From Accumulibacter jenkinsii (GTDB lineage Bacteria; Pseudomonadota; Gammaproteobacteria; Burkholderiales; Rhodocyclaceae), in assembly GCA_036625225.1 (NCBI GenBank), contig JAZKUF010000003.1, forward strand, positions 372,001 to 436,000: a DNA stretch of 64,000 nt, read 5' to 3'. Made by a program: the position numbers and the translations under genes. Numbering within the stretch: position 1 is the first letter of the stretch; each line of letters begins with the position of its first letter. The notes beneath the pieces were generated by a model that saw only the letters and a program-made list of their open reading frames with translations, had not been told where the DNA came from and did not search any database. Below are positions 36,405 through 46,030 of the stretch, in pieces.

Positions 36405-38642
36405 TCAGCGGACGCAGTCGACCGAATACACCGATCTGCCGTTGACGGTCGCCTTGACGAGGCCGTGGACATCGGTTTCGAAACCCGGAAAGTGCTCGTT
36501 GAAATCGCGCGCAAACTGGAGATAGCGAACGATCGTCGCGTTGAAGCGCTCGCCGGGGATCAGCAGCGGGATGCCGGGCGGGTAGGGGGTGAGCAGCGTG
36601 CTGGTGATCCGTCCTTCGAGATCGTCGATCGGTACGCGATCGATCTCGCGGTGCGCCATGCGGGCAAAGGCATCGGTCGGCTTCATCGCCGGCACCATGT
36701 CGGAGAGGTACATGCGGGTCGTCAGGTGGGCGACGTCGTTGGCGGCGTAGATACCGTGGATCTGGCTGCAGAGCGCTTTCAGGCCGTAGTTCTCGTAACG
36801 CGGATTCTTGGCCAGAAACTCCGGCATCACCTTCCACAAGGGCAGGTTCTGGTCGTAGCCATCCTTGAACTGCTGCAGCTCGGTGACCATCGTGTTCCAG
36901 CGTCCCTTGGTGATGCCGATGGTGAACATGATGAAGAATGAGTAGAGGCCGCATTTTTCGACGATGATGCCGTGCTCTGCCAGGTATTTGGTGACGATCG
37001 CCGCGGGAATTCCCCAGTCGGCGAAATCTCCGTCAACGTCGAGTCCCGGCGTGATGATCGTCGCCTTGATCGGGTCGAGCATGTTGAAGCCTTCGGCAAG
37101 CATGCCGAAACCGTGCCAGCGCTCGCCCGGCTTGAGGATCCATGCCGAACGTTCCTCCAGACCCTCGCCCGACCGGTCGTCGGGTCCCCAGACCTTGAAC
37201 CACCAGTCGCCACCCCATTCCTGCTCGACCTTGCGCATCGTGCTGCGGAAGTTGAGCGCTTCGGCGATCGACTCCTCGACCAGCGCCGTCCCGCCGGGAG
37301 CTTCCATCATCGCTGCCGCGACGTCGCAGGAGGCGATGATGGCGTACTGCGGCGAGGTCGAGGTGTGCATCAGGTAAGCCTCGTTGAAGACGTCGCGGTC
37401 GAGTTTGCGTCCTTCGGAATTCTGGACCAGAATCTGTGATGCCTGCGAGAGACCGGCCAGCAGCTTGTGTGTCGATTGCGTCGAGAAGATCATCGCCTCC
37501 CTGCAGCGCGGGCGGTCGGCGCCGATCGCATGGTAATCGCCATAGAAGTCATGAAAGGCCGCGTGTGGCAGCCAGGCTTCGTCGAAATGCAGGGTATCGA
37601 TGACGCCGTCGAGCATCTCCTTGATTTCCTCGACGTTATAGAGAATGCCGTCGTAGGTGCTCTGGGTGATGGTCAGAACGCGCGGCCTGGCCCTGACGTC
37701 GCGCGCGAAGGGATGTGCCTCGATCTTCTTCCGGATGTTCTCGCGCAGGAACTGTTCCTTCGGGATCGGCCCGATGATCCCGTAGTGATTCCGCGTCGGC
37801 ATCAGGAACACGGGAATCGCACCGGTCATGATGATCGAATGAAGCACCGATTTGTGGCAGTTGCGGTCGACGATCACGATGTCACCCGGCGCCACCGCCG
37901 AGTGCCAGACGATCTTGTTCGAGGTCGAGGTGCCGTTGGTGACGAAGAAGAGGTGATCGGCATTGAAGATGCGCGCCGCGTTACGCTCCGAAGCGGCCAC
38001 CGGGCCGGTATGGTCGAGCAGCTGGCCGAGTTCCTCGACCGCGTTGCAGACATCGGCACGCAGCATGTTCTCGCCGAAGAACTGGTGAAACATCCGCCCG
38101 ACCGGGCTCTTCAGGAAGGCCACCCCGCCCGAGTGACCGGGGCAGTGCCAGGAGTAGGAGCCGTCCTCGGCATAGTGGGTCAGGGCGCGGAAGAACGGCG
38201 GTGCCAGGCTTTCGAGGTAGGCCTTGGCCTCGCGGATGACGTAGCGGCCGATGAATTCGGCGGTATCCTCGAACATGTGGATGAAGCCGTGCAGCTCGCG
38301 CAGAACGTCGTTGGGGATGTGACGCGAGGTGCGCGTCTCGCCGTAGAGGAAGATCGGGATGTCCTCGTTGCGGCAGCGAATTTCCTTGACAAAGGCGCGC
38401 AGGCTGGTGATGGTCTGCTCGGACTTGCCGTGCCTGAAGTCTTCGTCGTCGATCGACAGAATGAAGGTCGAGGCGCGACTCTGCTGCTGGGCAAACGAGG
38501 TGAGGTCGCCATAGCTGGTCACCCCGAAGACCTCGAAGCCCTTCTTTTCGATCGCCTTGGCCAGCGCCCGAATGCCCAGCCCACCGGTGTTTTCCGAACG
38601 GTAATCCTTGTCGATGACGATTACGGGAAAATTGAAATGCAT
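36405..38642 (-). CDS. Ornithine/lysine/arginine decarboxylase (PLP, fold type I)
   Basis: A 745-residue PLP enzyme. It has an N-terminal wing domain (about 1-130), the catalytic core and a C-terminal domain. The PLP Lys is in FSTQSTHKLLAGLSQASQ. Further marks are HCPGHSGGVAF, FVTNGTSTSNKIV, DRNCHKSVLHS, LHFDEAW and the end PYPPGIPLLIPGERF. Size and sequence fit the AdiA-like arginine decarboxylase branch found in betaproteobacteria, but arginine, lysine or ornithine cannot be separated by eye. ATG 38642 was chosen since the family starts near IVIDKDY. It follows dcd on the same strand. Confidence 0.9.
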   Translation of the reverse strand: MHFNFPVIVIDKDYRSENTGGLGIRALAKAIEKKGFEVFGVTSYGDLTSFAQQQSRASTFILSIDDEDFRHGKSEQTITSLRAFVKEIRCRNEDIPIFLYGETRTSRHIPNDVLRELHGFIHMFEDTAEFIGRYVIREAKAYLESLAPPFFRALTHYAEDGSYSWHCPGHSGGVAFLKSPVGRMFHQFFGENMLRADVCNAVEELGQLLDHTGPVAASERNAARIFNADHLFFVTNGTSTSNKIVWHSAVAPGDIVIVDRNCHKSVLHSIIMTGAIPVFLMPTRNHYGIIGPIPKEQFLRENIRKKIEAHPFARDVRARPRVLTITQSTYDGILYNVEEIKEMLDGVIDTLHFDEAWLPHAAFHDFYGDYHAIGADRPRCREAMIFSTQSTHKLLAGLSQASQILVQNSEGRKLDRDVFNEAYLMHTSTSPQYAIIASCDVAAAMMEAPGGTALVEESIAEALNFRSTMRKVEQEWGGDWWFKVWGPDDRSGEGLEERSAWILKPGERWHGFGMLAEGFNMLDPIKATIITPGLDVDGDFADWGIPAAIVTKYLAEHGIIVEKCGLYSFFIMFTIGITKGRWNTMVTELQQFKDGYDQNLPLWKVMPEFLAKNPRYENYGLKALCSQIHGIYAANDVAHLTTRMYLSDMVPAMKPTDAFARMAHREIDRVPIDDLEGRITSTLLTPYPPGIPLLIPGERFNATIVRYLQFARDFNEHFPGFETDVHGLVKATVNGRSVYSVDCVR

Positions 38643-38753
38643 GCGGGAATCCAGTGCCAGGTCAAGAGTGGGAGAAGGGCCGCGCAGCACCGGCGGCCAT
38701 ATCTGTCCGCCTGCCGCGCGGCGTGCCTTGCTGCGCCGAGCGCTGCCGGCAGG

Positions 38754-39320
38754 TCAGATTTTTGGCAGGGTGACGCCCGTCTGACCCTGGTATTTGCCGT
38801 CGCGATCCTTGTACGACGTTTCACATTCCTCGTCGGATTCGAAAAACAGCACCTGTGCGATGCCTTCGTTGGCATAAATCTTGGCCGGTAATGGCGTCGT
38901 GTTCGAAAACTCGAGCGTCACATGCCCTTCCCACTCGGGTTCAAAGGGCGTCACATTGACGATGATGCCGCAGCGTGCATAGGTACTCTTGCCGAGACAG
39001 ATGGTCAGGACGCTGCGCGGAATCCGGAAATACTCCACCGTGCGCGCCAGCGCGAACGAATTCGGCGGAATGATGCAGAAGTCGCTCGTGACCTCGACGA
39101 ACGAACTGGGGTCGAAGTTCTTGGGGTCGACGATGGTCGAGTTGAGATTGGTAAACAGCTTGAATTCGTTCGAGCAGCGAATGTCGTAGCCGTAGCTCGA
39201 GGTGCCGTAGGAAACGATCCGGCGGCCGTCGATCGCGCGCACCTGCTGGGGCGCGAAAGGATCGATCATGCCATGCTCTTCCGCCATGCGGCGGATCCAT
39301 CTGTCCGATTTGATTGACAT
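38754..39320 (-). CDS. dcd: dCTP deaminase
   Basis: It deaminates dCTP to dUTP, feeding thymidylate synthesis. The protein has 188 residues, the usual size. The core GTSSYGYDIRCSNEF, the LARTVEYFRIPRSVL segment, the catalytic region FEPEWEGHVTLEFSNTTPLP (with the Glu) and the C-terminal KYQGQTGVTLP are all present. It lies between mrp and the decarboxylase gene, a common betaproteobacterial order. Confidence 0.96.
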   Translation of the reverse strand: MSIKSDRWIRRMAEEHGMIDPFAPQQVRAIDGRRIVSYGTSSYGYDIRCSNEFKLFTNLNSTIVDPKNFDPSSFVEVTSDFCIIPPNSFALARTVEYFRIPRSVLTICLGKSTYARCGIIVNVTPFEPEWEGHVTLEFSNTTPLPAKIYANEGIAQVLFFESDEECETSYKDRDGKYQGQTGVTLPKI

Positions 39321-39433
39321 TGCTGGTCACCCGAACACCAGTCGTAGCTAAAGGCACTCATTCTACATTTATGGTGTCCGGGCAAGGCAAGAAACTGAGC
39401 GGCCGCACCCGGGGCAGGGGTGGGGCCGTCGCT

Positions 39434-40525
39434 TCAGGTGTTCTGGATGACGATGCTGGGAAACTTGGCGCTCATGTCCCTGGCGCGCTCGGCCACCTTG
39501 ACCGCCAGACGGCGGGCGATCGTCCGGTAGATCTCCGCGGCGCGCGAAGCCGGTGCGCCGACCACCGTCGGCCTGCCCGAATCGGCCAGTTCACGAATCG
39601 ACATTTCGAGCGGCAGCGCACCGAGAAACTCGGTGTCGTAGTCGCGGCACATCTGCTCGCCGCCGCCCTGGCCGAAAATGTGCTCTTCGTGACCACACTG
39701 CGAGCAGATGTGGATGCTCATGTTTTCCACCAGGCCGAGAATCGGGATGCCGACCTTTTCGAACATCTTGAGCCCCTTGCGCGCGTCGATCAGCGCGATG
39801 TCCTGCGGCGTGGTGACGATCACCGCGCCGGTCACCGGGACCTTCTGCGACAGCGTCAGTTGCGTGTCACCGGTTCCCGGCGGCATGTCGACGACGAGAT
39901 AATCGACCTCCTGCCAGCTGGTCTGCTTGAGCAGCTGTTCGAGCGCCTGGGTGACCATCGGGCCCCGCCAGACCATCGGTGAATCGATGTCGATCATGAA
40001 GCCGATCGACATCGCCTGCAGGCCATGGGCGAAAAGCGGAGCCATCGACACGCCGTCGTCCGAGCTCGGCTTCTGGCCGACCAGGCCGAGCATCTGCGGC
40101 TGTGACGGGCCGTAGATGTCGGCGTCGAGCAGGCCCACCGTGGCGCCTTCCTGGGCCAGCGCCAGTGCCAGGTTCACGGCGGTCGTGCTTTTGCCGACGC
40201 CGCCCTTGCCGGAGGCGACGGCGATGATGTTCTTCACCCCGGGCAGCGGCTTGAGGCCTCGCTGGACACTGTGGGCGACGATCCTGACCGTGACATTGAC
40301 GCTGATCGTGCCGATGCCGGGGAGGCTTGCGAGCTTCTCGGTGACCACCTTGCGGACGCTGTCGAGTTGCGTCTTCGCCGGATATCCGAGCTCGATATCG
40401 AGCGAGACATTCGCACCATCGACCTGGATGTTTTTCGCCGAGCGGGTGGAAACGTAATCCTTGCGGGTATTCGGATCGATCAGATCCTTCAGTGCCGCCT
40501 GTACGGCTTGAGTCGTTACAGCCAT
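39434..40525 (-). CDS. apbC: Mrp/ApbC iron-sulfur cluster carrier ATPase
   Basis: A 363-residue P-loop ATPase that carries Fe-S clusters to target proteins. The N-terminal ~90 residues are a MIP18/DUF59-like domain (ALKDLIDPNTRKDYVS). The deviant Walker A is AVASGKGGVGKSTTAVNLAL, the switch region LLDADIYGPSQP and YLVVDMPPGTGDTQL, and the cluster-binding CxxC is HICSQCGHEEHIFG. ATG 40525 has AGGAG 8 bases upstream; the TTG at 40531 lacks room for a ribosome site. Confidence 0.95.
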   Translation of the reverse strand: MAVTTQAVQAALKDLIDPNTRKDYVSTRSAKNIQVDGANVSLDIELGYPAKTQLDSVRKVVTEKLASLPGIGTISVNVTVRIVAHSVQRGLKPLPGVKNIIAVASGKGGVGKSTTAVNLALALAQEGATVGLLDADIYGPSQPQMLGLVGQKPSSDDGVSMAPLFAHGLQAMSIGFMIDIDSPMVWRGPMVTQALEQLLKQTSWQEVDYLVVDMPPGTGDTQLTLSQKVPVTGAVIVTTPQDIALIDARKGLKMFEKVGIPILGLVENMSIHICSQCGHEEHIFGQGGGEQMCRDYDTEFLGALPLEMSIRELADSGRPTVVGAPASRAAEIYRTIARRLAVKVAERARDMSAKFPSIVIQNT

Positions 40526-40667
40526 TTTCAAAGCTCCTGTGGTGGATACCCGAGTATTTTAGTAGAGTTTGAGCAAAAAGCGGCAGGCTCGCTGGTTGGT
40601 GGACGAAGCTGCGGGAGAGGCGCGCGCCGGTGCAGCGAAAAGCCGTTGCAGCGGCGGTTGCACCGGC

Positions 40668-41519
40668 TTAGAGGCTTGTGCGCACCCAGTCGCGCCAGGT
40701 TGCGAAGACTGTCGGCTGAAGGGCCGCGATGACCGGCCGCCGCCAGACATCGTCGGCGTCGTAGTCGTCGTGCAGAAGGGTGCACATGGCTCCGCCCGCT
40801 TCGCGCAGGATGAGGCTGCCGGCGGCATAGTCCCAGAGCATCTGGCCACCATGCAGGTAGAGATCGAGGCGACCGGCAGCCAGATTGCACCAGTCGAGCG
40901 TCGAACTGCCGAAGTTCCGTTGCGAATAGAACGGCGGGCTGACGGCGATGCGGTCGGCGAGCAGTCTCGGAATGCGCTTGAAGTCTACGCCGCCGACGGC
41001 GCGCCCGATGTCGGCTGTCACCTCGCGCAGCGGCAGCCGGCGCCCGTTGAGGTAAGCGCCATTGCCTTCCCGGGCATAGAACATCTCGTCGGTGATCGGG
41101 TTGTAGGTCACCGCCAGTCGCGTGCGCCGGGCGCGCATCCAGGCGATCGAGACGGCAAAACAGGGGAGCCCGTTGATGAAATTGGTCGTGCCGTCGATCG
41201 GATCGATACACCACAGGCCGAGATCGCCGCGGTTGCCGTCCTGCCAGCCGGCTCTTTGGGCGGCCGGCGTCATTTCCTCGCCGATGATCGGACAGTCGTG
41301 AATCTCGCTCAGGCGGCCGATCAGGAAACGTTGCGCCGCGAGGTCGGCTTCCGAGCACAAGGAGCCATCGTCCTTGCGCTGACCGTGGCTGACGCGCAGG
41401 AAGCGCGGGATGATCTCGCGCTGCGCCACCTCGCGGACCAGCGCCACGCAGGCGTCGAGCATGCGCTGCAGTTCGCTGTCAGCAAGCGCCGGCCGCGCTG
41501 CGTGATCGCCATCGCCCAT
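40668..41519 (-). CDS. Inositol monophosphatase family protein
   Basis: A 283-residue metal-dependent phosphatase. The metal and substrate motifs are WCIDPIDGTTNFINGLP, IIGEEMTP (metal Glu) and MLWDYAAGSLILREAGG. Bacterial members include SuhB, CysQ and histidinol-phosphate phosphatase HisN. It is not the SuhB ortholog by obvious signature, and the exact substrate is open. It lies upstream of mrp on the same strand with a 142-bp gap in which I see no gene. Confidence 0.88.
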   Translation of the reverse strand: MGDGDHAARPALADSELQRMLDACVALVREVAQREIIPRFLRVSHGQRKDDGSLCSEADLAAQRFLIGRLSEIHDCPIIGEEMTPAAQRAGWQDGNRGDLGLWCIDPIDGTTNFINGLPCFAVSIAWMRARRTRLAVTYNPITDEMFYAREGNGAYLNGRRLPLREVTADIGRAVGGVDFKRIPRLLADRIAVSPPFYSQRNFGSSTLDWCNLAAGRLDLYLHGGQMLWDYAAGSLILREAGGAMCTLLHDDYDADDVWRRPVIAALQPTVFATWRDWVRTSL

Positions 41520-41525
41520 GCCGGG

Positions 41526-42077
41526 TCAGTGGCGCCACTTGATCGAGCAACCGATGCTGGCCGTCTGCTCCTGCGGACCGCGGCCGGTTTCGGCAATCAT
41601 GCGCATGGCCTCAAAGAGTTCGCGTCGGCTATCGGCGGCGGCCGGCAGGCGGCCGCTGGCGTCGAGCCGGCCGCGGTACTGCAGTTCGAGATTGTGGTTG
41701 AAGCCGAAGAACTCCGGTGTGCAGACGGCGCCGTAGCGGCGCGCCACGTCCTGTGTCGGGTCGTAGAGGTAGGGGAAAGGAAAGGCAAGATGCTGCGCCA
41801 CGAGGGCCATGTTTTCGAACGAGTCCTCGGGGTATTCGGCCGGATCGTTGCTCATGATCGCAGCGACGCCGATACCGAGCGCCTGCACCTCGCGCGCGTC
41901 ACGGCAGATGCGGTCGATGATCGCCTTGACGTAGGGGCAGTGGTTGCAGATGAACATCAGCAGCAAGCCGGTCGGACCGCGCAGCGTCGCGAGGCTGTGC
42001 CGCGTCCCGGCGGTGTCAGTGAGGTCGAAGTCGATGGCCGGCCAGCCAAAATCACACACAGGAGTAGTCAGCGCCAT
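41526..42077 (-). CDS. Thioredoxin-fold redoxin (AhpC/TSA-like)
   Basis: A 183-residue cytoplasmic thioredoxin-fold protein. The CxxC-type pair is in LLLMFICNHCPYVKAI, which fits the thioredoxin-like family with the sequence CNHCPYVK rather than true peroxiredoxins. Further on are MSNDPAEYPEDSFENM and YGAVCTPEFFGFN. It probably reduces peroxides or disulfides, but the partner is unknown. ATG 42077 gives the normal family start. It ends 6 bp before the start of the phosphatase gene and is divergent from rsmE. Confidence 0.87.
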   Translation of the reverse strand: MALTTPVCDFGWPAIDFDLTDTAGTRHSLATLRGPTGLLLMFICNHCPYVKAIIDRICRDAREVQALGIGVAAIMSNDPAEYPEDSFENMALVAQHLAFPFPYLYDPTQDVARRYGAVCTPEFFGFNHNLELQYRGRLDASGRLPAAADSRRELFEAMRMIAETGRGPQEQTASIGCSIKWRH

Positions 42078-42133
42078 GACAGAGCACCCTTCAAACAACG
42101 AACATCAAGCGGCGAAGGCCATATAATACCACG

Positions 42134-42895
42134 GTGACCTGTCCCCGCTTCCATTGCCCGGTGCCGCTGGCGCCGGGTTCAGTAGTCGATCTGCCGCAGC
42201 GGGTGGCGCATCATGCGATCCGGGTGCTGCGCCTGCGTTGTGGCGATGCGCTGACCTTGTTCAACGGTGTCGGCGGGGAGTATTCTGCCCGGATTACCGA
42301 CATCGAGCGCGAACGGGTCAGCGTGGCGGTTCTGGACTGGCTGGCCACGGAGCGTGAAGCGCCGCTGGCGATTACGCTGGTGCAGGCGCTGCAGGCCGGT
42401 GAAAAAATGGATCTGACGGTGCAGAAAGCGGTCGAACTCGGGGTCGATCGCATCGTCCCGGTCATTTCGAGACGCAGCGTTCTGCGTCTCGACGGCGAGC
42501 GAGCCCGGCGCCGGCTCGAGCACTGGCGGGGGGTCGTCGTCGCCGCCTGCGAACAGTGCGGGCGCAACCGGTTGCCGGAAGTGACACTTCCCGAGGGTCT
42601 CGAACGCTGGCTGGCGCGCGCTCCGGCGCGCGCGACGCTGCGCCTGATGCTGGCGCCGGCAGCCGGCCGCTCGCTGGCGAATCTGCCGGTACCGCCGACT
42701 GGCGCTGCGCTGGAACTGTTGATCGGCGCCGAGGGAGGGCTGGCGCCGGAGGAGACCCGACTGGCGGCATTGTCCGGTTTTCTCTCGGTGCAACTCGGGC
42801 CGCGTGTTCTGCGCACCGAGACCGCTGGGCTGGCCGCACTGGCGGCAATCCAGTTTCTGTGGGGTGACTTGAAGGAGGTGACTACGGATGTTTGA
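42134..42895 (+). CDS. rsmE: 16S rRNA m3U1498 methyltransferase RsmE
   Basis: It methylates U1498 of 16S rRNA, at the decoding centre. The protein has 253 residues. Family marks are HHAIRVLRLRCGDALTLFNG in the N-terminal PUA-like part, and in the SPOUT knot domain QKAVELGVDRIVPV, CEQCGRNRLPEV, IGAEGGLAPEE and LGPRVLRTETAGLAAL. The next gene starts inside its last codons, so the two are translationally linked. Confidence 0.95.
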   Translation: MTCPRFHCPVPLAPGSVVDLPQRVAHHAIRVLRLRCGDALTLFNGVGGEYSARITDIERERVSVAVLDWLATEREAPLAITLVQALQAGEKMDLTVQKAVELGVDRIVPVISRRSVLRLDGERARRRLEHWRGVVVAACEQCGRNRLPEVTLPEGLERWLARAPARATLRLMLAPAAGRSLANLPVPPTGAALELLIGAEGGLAPEETRLAALSGFLSVQLGPRVLRTETAGLAALAAIQFLWGDLKEVTTDV

Positions 42896-44645
42896 ATCGG
42901 CCGAACTGGGACACAAGGTAGACAAGGAAACCTTTCGGGTTGAAGAGCCCCGGTTGCGGGCGGCGCTGCTCGAAGCCCAGGAGCAGTTGCGCGAGAACGG
43001 AACCTTTCCGGTGATCATACTGATCAGTGGCGTCGATGGGTCCGGCAAGGGGGAGACGATCAATGTCCTCTACGAGTGGATGGATCCGCGTTACATGTCG
43101 ACCCATGCCTTTTACGCGCCGACCGTCGAGGAGCGCGCACGGCCATCGATGTGGCGCTACTGGCGAGCCTTGCCGCCGAAAGGGCGGACCGGGATCTTCG
43201 CCGGCTCGTGGTATTCCTATCCGATCGCCGAGCGGATCAGCAACAACATGTCGCGCTCCGATTTCGACCAGCGCATGGACCAGCTCAACCGCTTCGAAGC
43301 GATGCTGGTGAACGAGGGGGCACTGGTTCTCAAGTTCTGGATCCACCTTTCCAAGGACGCCCAGCGCGAGCGCCTGAAAGCGATCGAGGCCAACCCGCTG
43401 ACCCGCTGGCGGGTCACCAAGGCCAGCTGGGACCGCCTGAAGACCTACGACAAGCTGCAGGAGGTTGCCGGTCACCTGCTGCGCACGACCAACAGCCCCT
43501 GGGCACCGTGGATCATCGTCGAGGGAACCGATGACCGCTATCGCTCGCTGACCGTTGGCAAGACCATCCTCGAAGCGCTCCAGAAGCGGCTGGCCGAAAG
43601 ACGCGAGCGGCACTCGCCGGTGGCGCCGGCGATCTCGCCGCGCATCGACCGTCTCGATGTGCTGAGTTCGCTGGACATGACGCAGAGTCTGACGAAGAAG
43701 GTTTACGAGACCGAACTCGCCACCTGGCAGGGACGTCTGGCCGAGCTGATGCGCCACCCCGAGTTCAAGAAGCGCGCCCTGATTCTCTCTTTCGAAGGTT
43801 CGGATGCGGCCGGCAAGGGGGGCGCCATCCGGCGCGTCATGTCGGCCATGGATGCGCGGCAGTACCAGATCATCCCGATCGCCGCGCCGACCGAAGAGGA
43901 GCGCGCACAACCCTATCTGTGGCGATTCTGGCGGCATATGCCGCGCCTCGGACGGGTGGCCATTTTCGATCGCACCTGGTACGGCCGCGTGCTCGTCGAG
44001 CGGGTCGAGGGATTCTGCAGCACCGCCGACTGGTTGCGCGCCTATTCCGAGATCAACGATTTCGAGCATGACATCTGGCGCGCCGGCGGTATCGTCATCA
44101 AATTCTGGCTGCAGATCAGCGACGAGGAGCAGCTCAAACGGTTCGAGGAGCGTGCCCAGATCGAGCACAAGCGCTTCAAGATCACCGAGGAAGACTGGCG
44201 CAATCGCGAGAAGGCCGGGGCTTACCATGAGGCGGTCTGTGACATGGTCGACCGCACGAGTTCGGGGACTGCGCCATGGACCCTCGTCGAGTCCAACGAC
44301 AAGTATTTTGCCCGCGTCAAGGTTCTGCGGACGATCTGCGAACGTCTGGAAAAGGAACTGAAAGTCGTCCCGATGAAAGAGCCGAAAGCGGTGATGCCGA
44401 GGCCCGCCAGGATCGACCCCGCGAAGGAGCCGGCGGCGGTGCACGAGGCAAAAGCCGACAGTGGCAAGGAAGCGAAATCCCACCGGGCAAGAAACCTGAA
44501 AGTCGAGAGGGCGAAGACGGGAAAACCGGCCAAGGAGCACCGCGCCCCCGCGACCGGCGGCACCCCCCAGGAAGCCCAGACTCCCCAGGAAGCCGAGGTC
44601 GCCGAGGCCACCGCGGTCGCCGAGAAGGTCGCTTCCGTGCTCTGA
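42888..44645 (+). CDS. pap: Polyphosphate:AMP phosphotransferase (two-domain PPK2, class II)
   Basis: It uses polyphosphate to phosphorylate AMP to ADP. The protein has 585 residues with two PPK2 domains (about 10-240 and 270-500). Walker A is GVDGSGKG at 48-55 and GSDAAGKG at 304-311. Only the second domain keeps the Walker B-type Asp-Arg (FDRTWYGR, Asp361/Arg362); the first has FAGSWYSY instead. So the C-terminal half is probably catalytic, as known for this class. About 85 extra Lys/Glu/Ala/Pro-rich residues form a disordered C-terminal tail. The gene overlaps rsmE by 8 bp. In this organism it would link polyphosphate stores to the adenylate pool. Confidence 0.93.
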   Translation: MFESAELGHKVDKETFRVEEPRLRAALLEAQEQLRENGTFPVIILISGVDGSGKGETINVLYEWMDPRYMSTHAFYAPTVEERARPSMWRYWRALPPKGRTGIFAGSWYSYPIAERISNNMSRSDFDQRMDQLNRFEAMLVNEGALVLKFWIHLSKDAQRERLKAIEANPLTRWRVTKASWDRLKTYDKLQEVAGHLLRTTNSPWAPWIIVEGTDDRYRSLTVGKTILEALQKRLAERRERHSPVAPAISPRIDRLDVLSSLDMTQSLTKKVYETELATWQGRLAELMRHPEFKKRALILSFEGSDAAGKGGAIRRVMSAMDARQYQIIPIAAPTEEERAQPYLWRFWRHMPRLGRVAIFDRTWYGRVLVERVEGFCSTADWLRAYSEINDFEHDIWRAGGIVIKFWLQISDEEQLKRFEERAQIEHKRFKITEEDWRNREKAGAYHEAVCDMVDRTSSGTAPWTLVESNDKYFARVKVLRTICERLEKELKVVPMKEPKAVMPRPARIDPAKEPAAVHEAKADSGKEAKSHRARNLKVERAKTGKPAKEHRAPATGGTPQEAQTPQEAEVAEATAVAEKVASVL

Positions 44646-44646
44646 G

Positions 44647-45969
44647 ATGATGGCCGACGACCTGACTTCCGCTCCCTTCGTTGCCTGGTTCCGCTCGGTC
44701 GCGCCCTACGTCAACCTCTTTCGCGGCAAGACCTTTCTGATCGCCTTTGGCGGCAAGGCGATCGCCGGGCAACTGGCGCGGACGCTGGCCTATGACGTCA
44801 ACCTGCTGGCGGCGCTCGGGGTGCGCCTGGTGCTGGTGCATGGTGCCCGACCGCAGATCGAGAAGCTGTTGCGCGAAAGAGGCTTGCCGTCGGTCTATCA
44901 CGGCAATTACCGGGTGACCGATGCGCAGGCGATCGCTTGCGTGATCGATGCGGTCGGTCGCATCTACGTCGAAATCGAGGCCCTGCTGTCGCAGGGTCTC
45001 GCCGACACGCCGATGGCCAACAGCACGATTCGGGTTGTCGGCGGCAATTTCATTACCGCCAAACCGGTCGGTGTGGTCGATGGCGTGGACCTGCAGTACT
45101 CGGGCCAGGTGCGCAAGATCGACGCCGAGGGCATCCGGGCGCAGCTCGGCCTCGGCAACATCGTCCTCCTGTCCTGTATCGGCTCCAGTCCCACCGGCGA
45201 GATTTTCAACCTCGCGATGGAGGAGGTGGCCGAGGCGGTGGCCACCGCCTTGCTCGCCGACAAGCTCATCTTCCTCAGCGACAGCCGCGGCGCGACCGAC
45301 ATTGATGGCGCGCTGCTCGACGAACTGACGGTCGACGCGGCCGAGCGCCTGATCAGTCTTGGCGACTGGCTGTCGGCCGACCTCAAGCGCTATCTTCCCT
45401 GCGCGGCGCGTGCGAGTCGGGTGGGTGTCGGGCGTGTGCACCTCGTCGGTTACGACGAGGACGGCACCCTGCTGCGCGAACTGTTCACGCACGACGGGGT
45501 GGGTACGGTGATTACCCGCGAATCACTCGAAGAACTGCGTGACGCGGCACCCGACGACATCGGCGGACTGGTTGCACTGATCGAGCCGCTCGAAGGAGAG
45601 GGCACTCTGGTGCGCCGCTCGCGCGAACTGCTCGAACGCGAAATCTCGCGTTTTTCGATCGTTCAACACGACGGCGTGATCGTCGGCTGTGCGGCGCTCT
45701 ATCCCTACGGTGAGGGGCAGGCTGAACTGGCCTGCCTGGCCGTGCATCCGCACTATCGTCGCTGGGGGTATGGGGCGATGCTGATGAAGCGGATCGAGGT
45801 GCAGGCGCGGGCGGCCGGCGTCAGACGGCTCTTCGTCCTCACCACGGCAACCTCGCAGTGGTTCAAGGAGCGCGGTTTCACGGTCCGTCAGATCGATGAA
45901 TTACCGGCCGAAAAGCGGCTTGTTTACAATCTGCAGCGTCGTTCCAGCGTCCTCATGAAGGAGCTGTAG
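44647..45969 (+). CDS. argA: Amino-acid N-acetyltransferase (NAGS) ArgA
   Basis: It makes N-acetylglutamate, the first step of arginine synthesis, from glutamate and acetyl-CoA. The protein has 440 residues: an amino-acid-kinase-like regulatory domain (about 20-290, with IAFGGKAIAGQLARTLAYDV, LVHGARPQIEKLL and the effector-binding face) and a GNAT domain (about 300-435, with ELACLAVHPHYRRWGYGAML and TTATSQWFKERGF). It starts one base after the stop of pap; ATG 44650 is an alternative start. It probably belongs to the same transcript as rsmE and pap, with no obvious functional link. Confidence 0.95.
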   Translation: MMADDLTSAPFVAWFRSVAPYVNLFRGKTFLIAFGGKAIAGQLARTLAYDVNLLAALGVRLVLVHGARPQIEKLLRERGLPSVYHGNYRVTDAQAIACVIDAVGRIYVEIEALLSQGLADTPMANSTIRVVGGNFITAKPVGVVDGVDLQYSGQVRKIDAEGIRAQLGLGNIVLLSCIGSSPTGEIFNLAMEEVAEAVATALLADKLIFLSDSRGATDIDGALLDELTVDAAERLISLGDWLSADLKRYLPCAARASRVGVGRVHLVGYDEDGTLLRELFTHDGVGTVITRESLEELRDAAPDDIGGLVALIEPLEGEGTLVRRSRELLEREISRFSIVQHDGVIVGCAALYPYGEGQAELACLAVHPHYRRWGYGAMLMKRIEVQARAAGVRRLFVLTTATSQWFKERGFTVRQIDELPAEKRLVYNLQRRSSVLMKEL

Positions 45970-46030
45970 GGGCGGTTGCCGCGGTAGGCGTTGGCGGGCG
46001 AATCCACCTGAAACCTTAAGGAGTTGTTGC

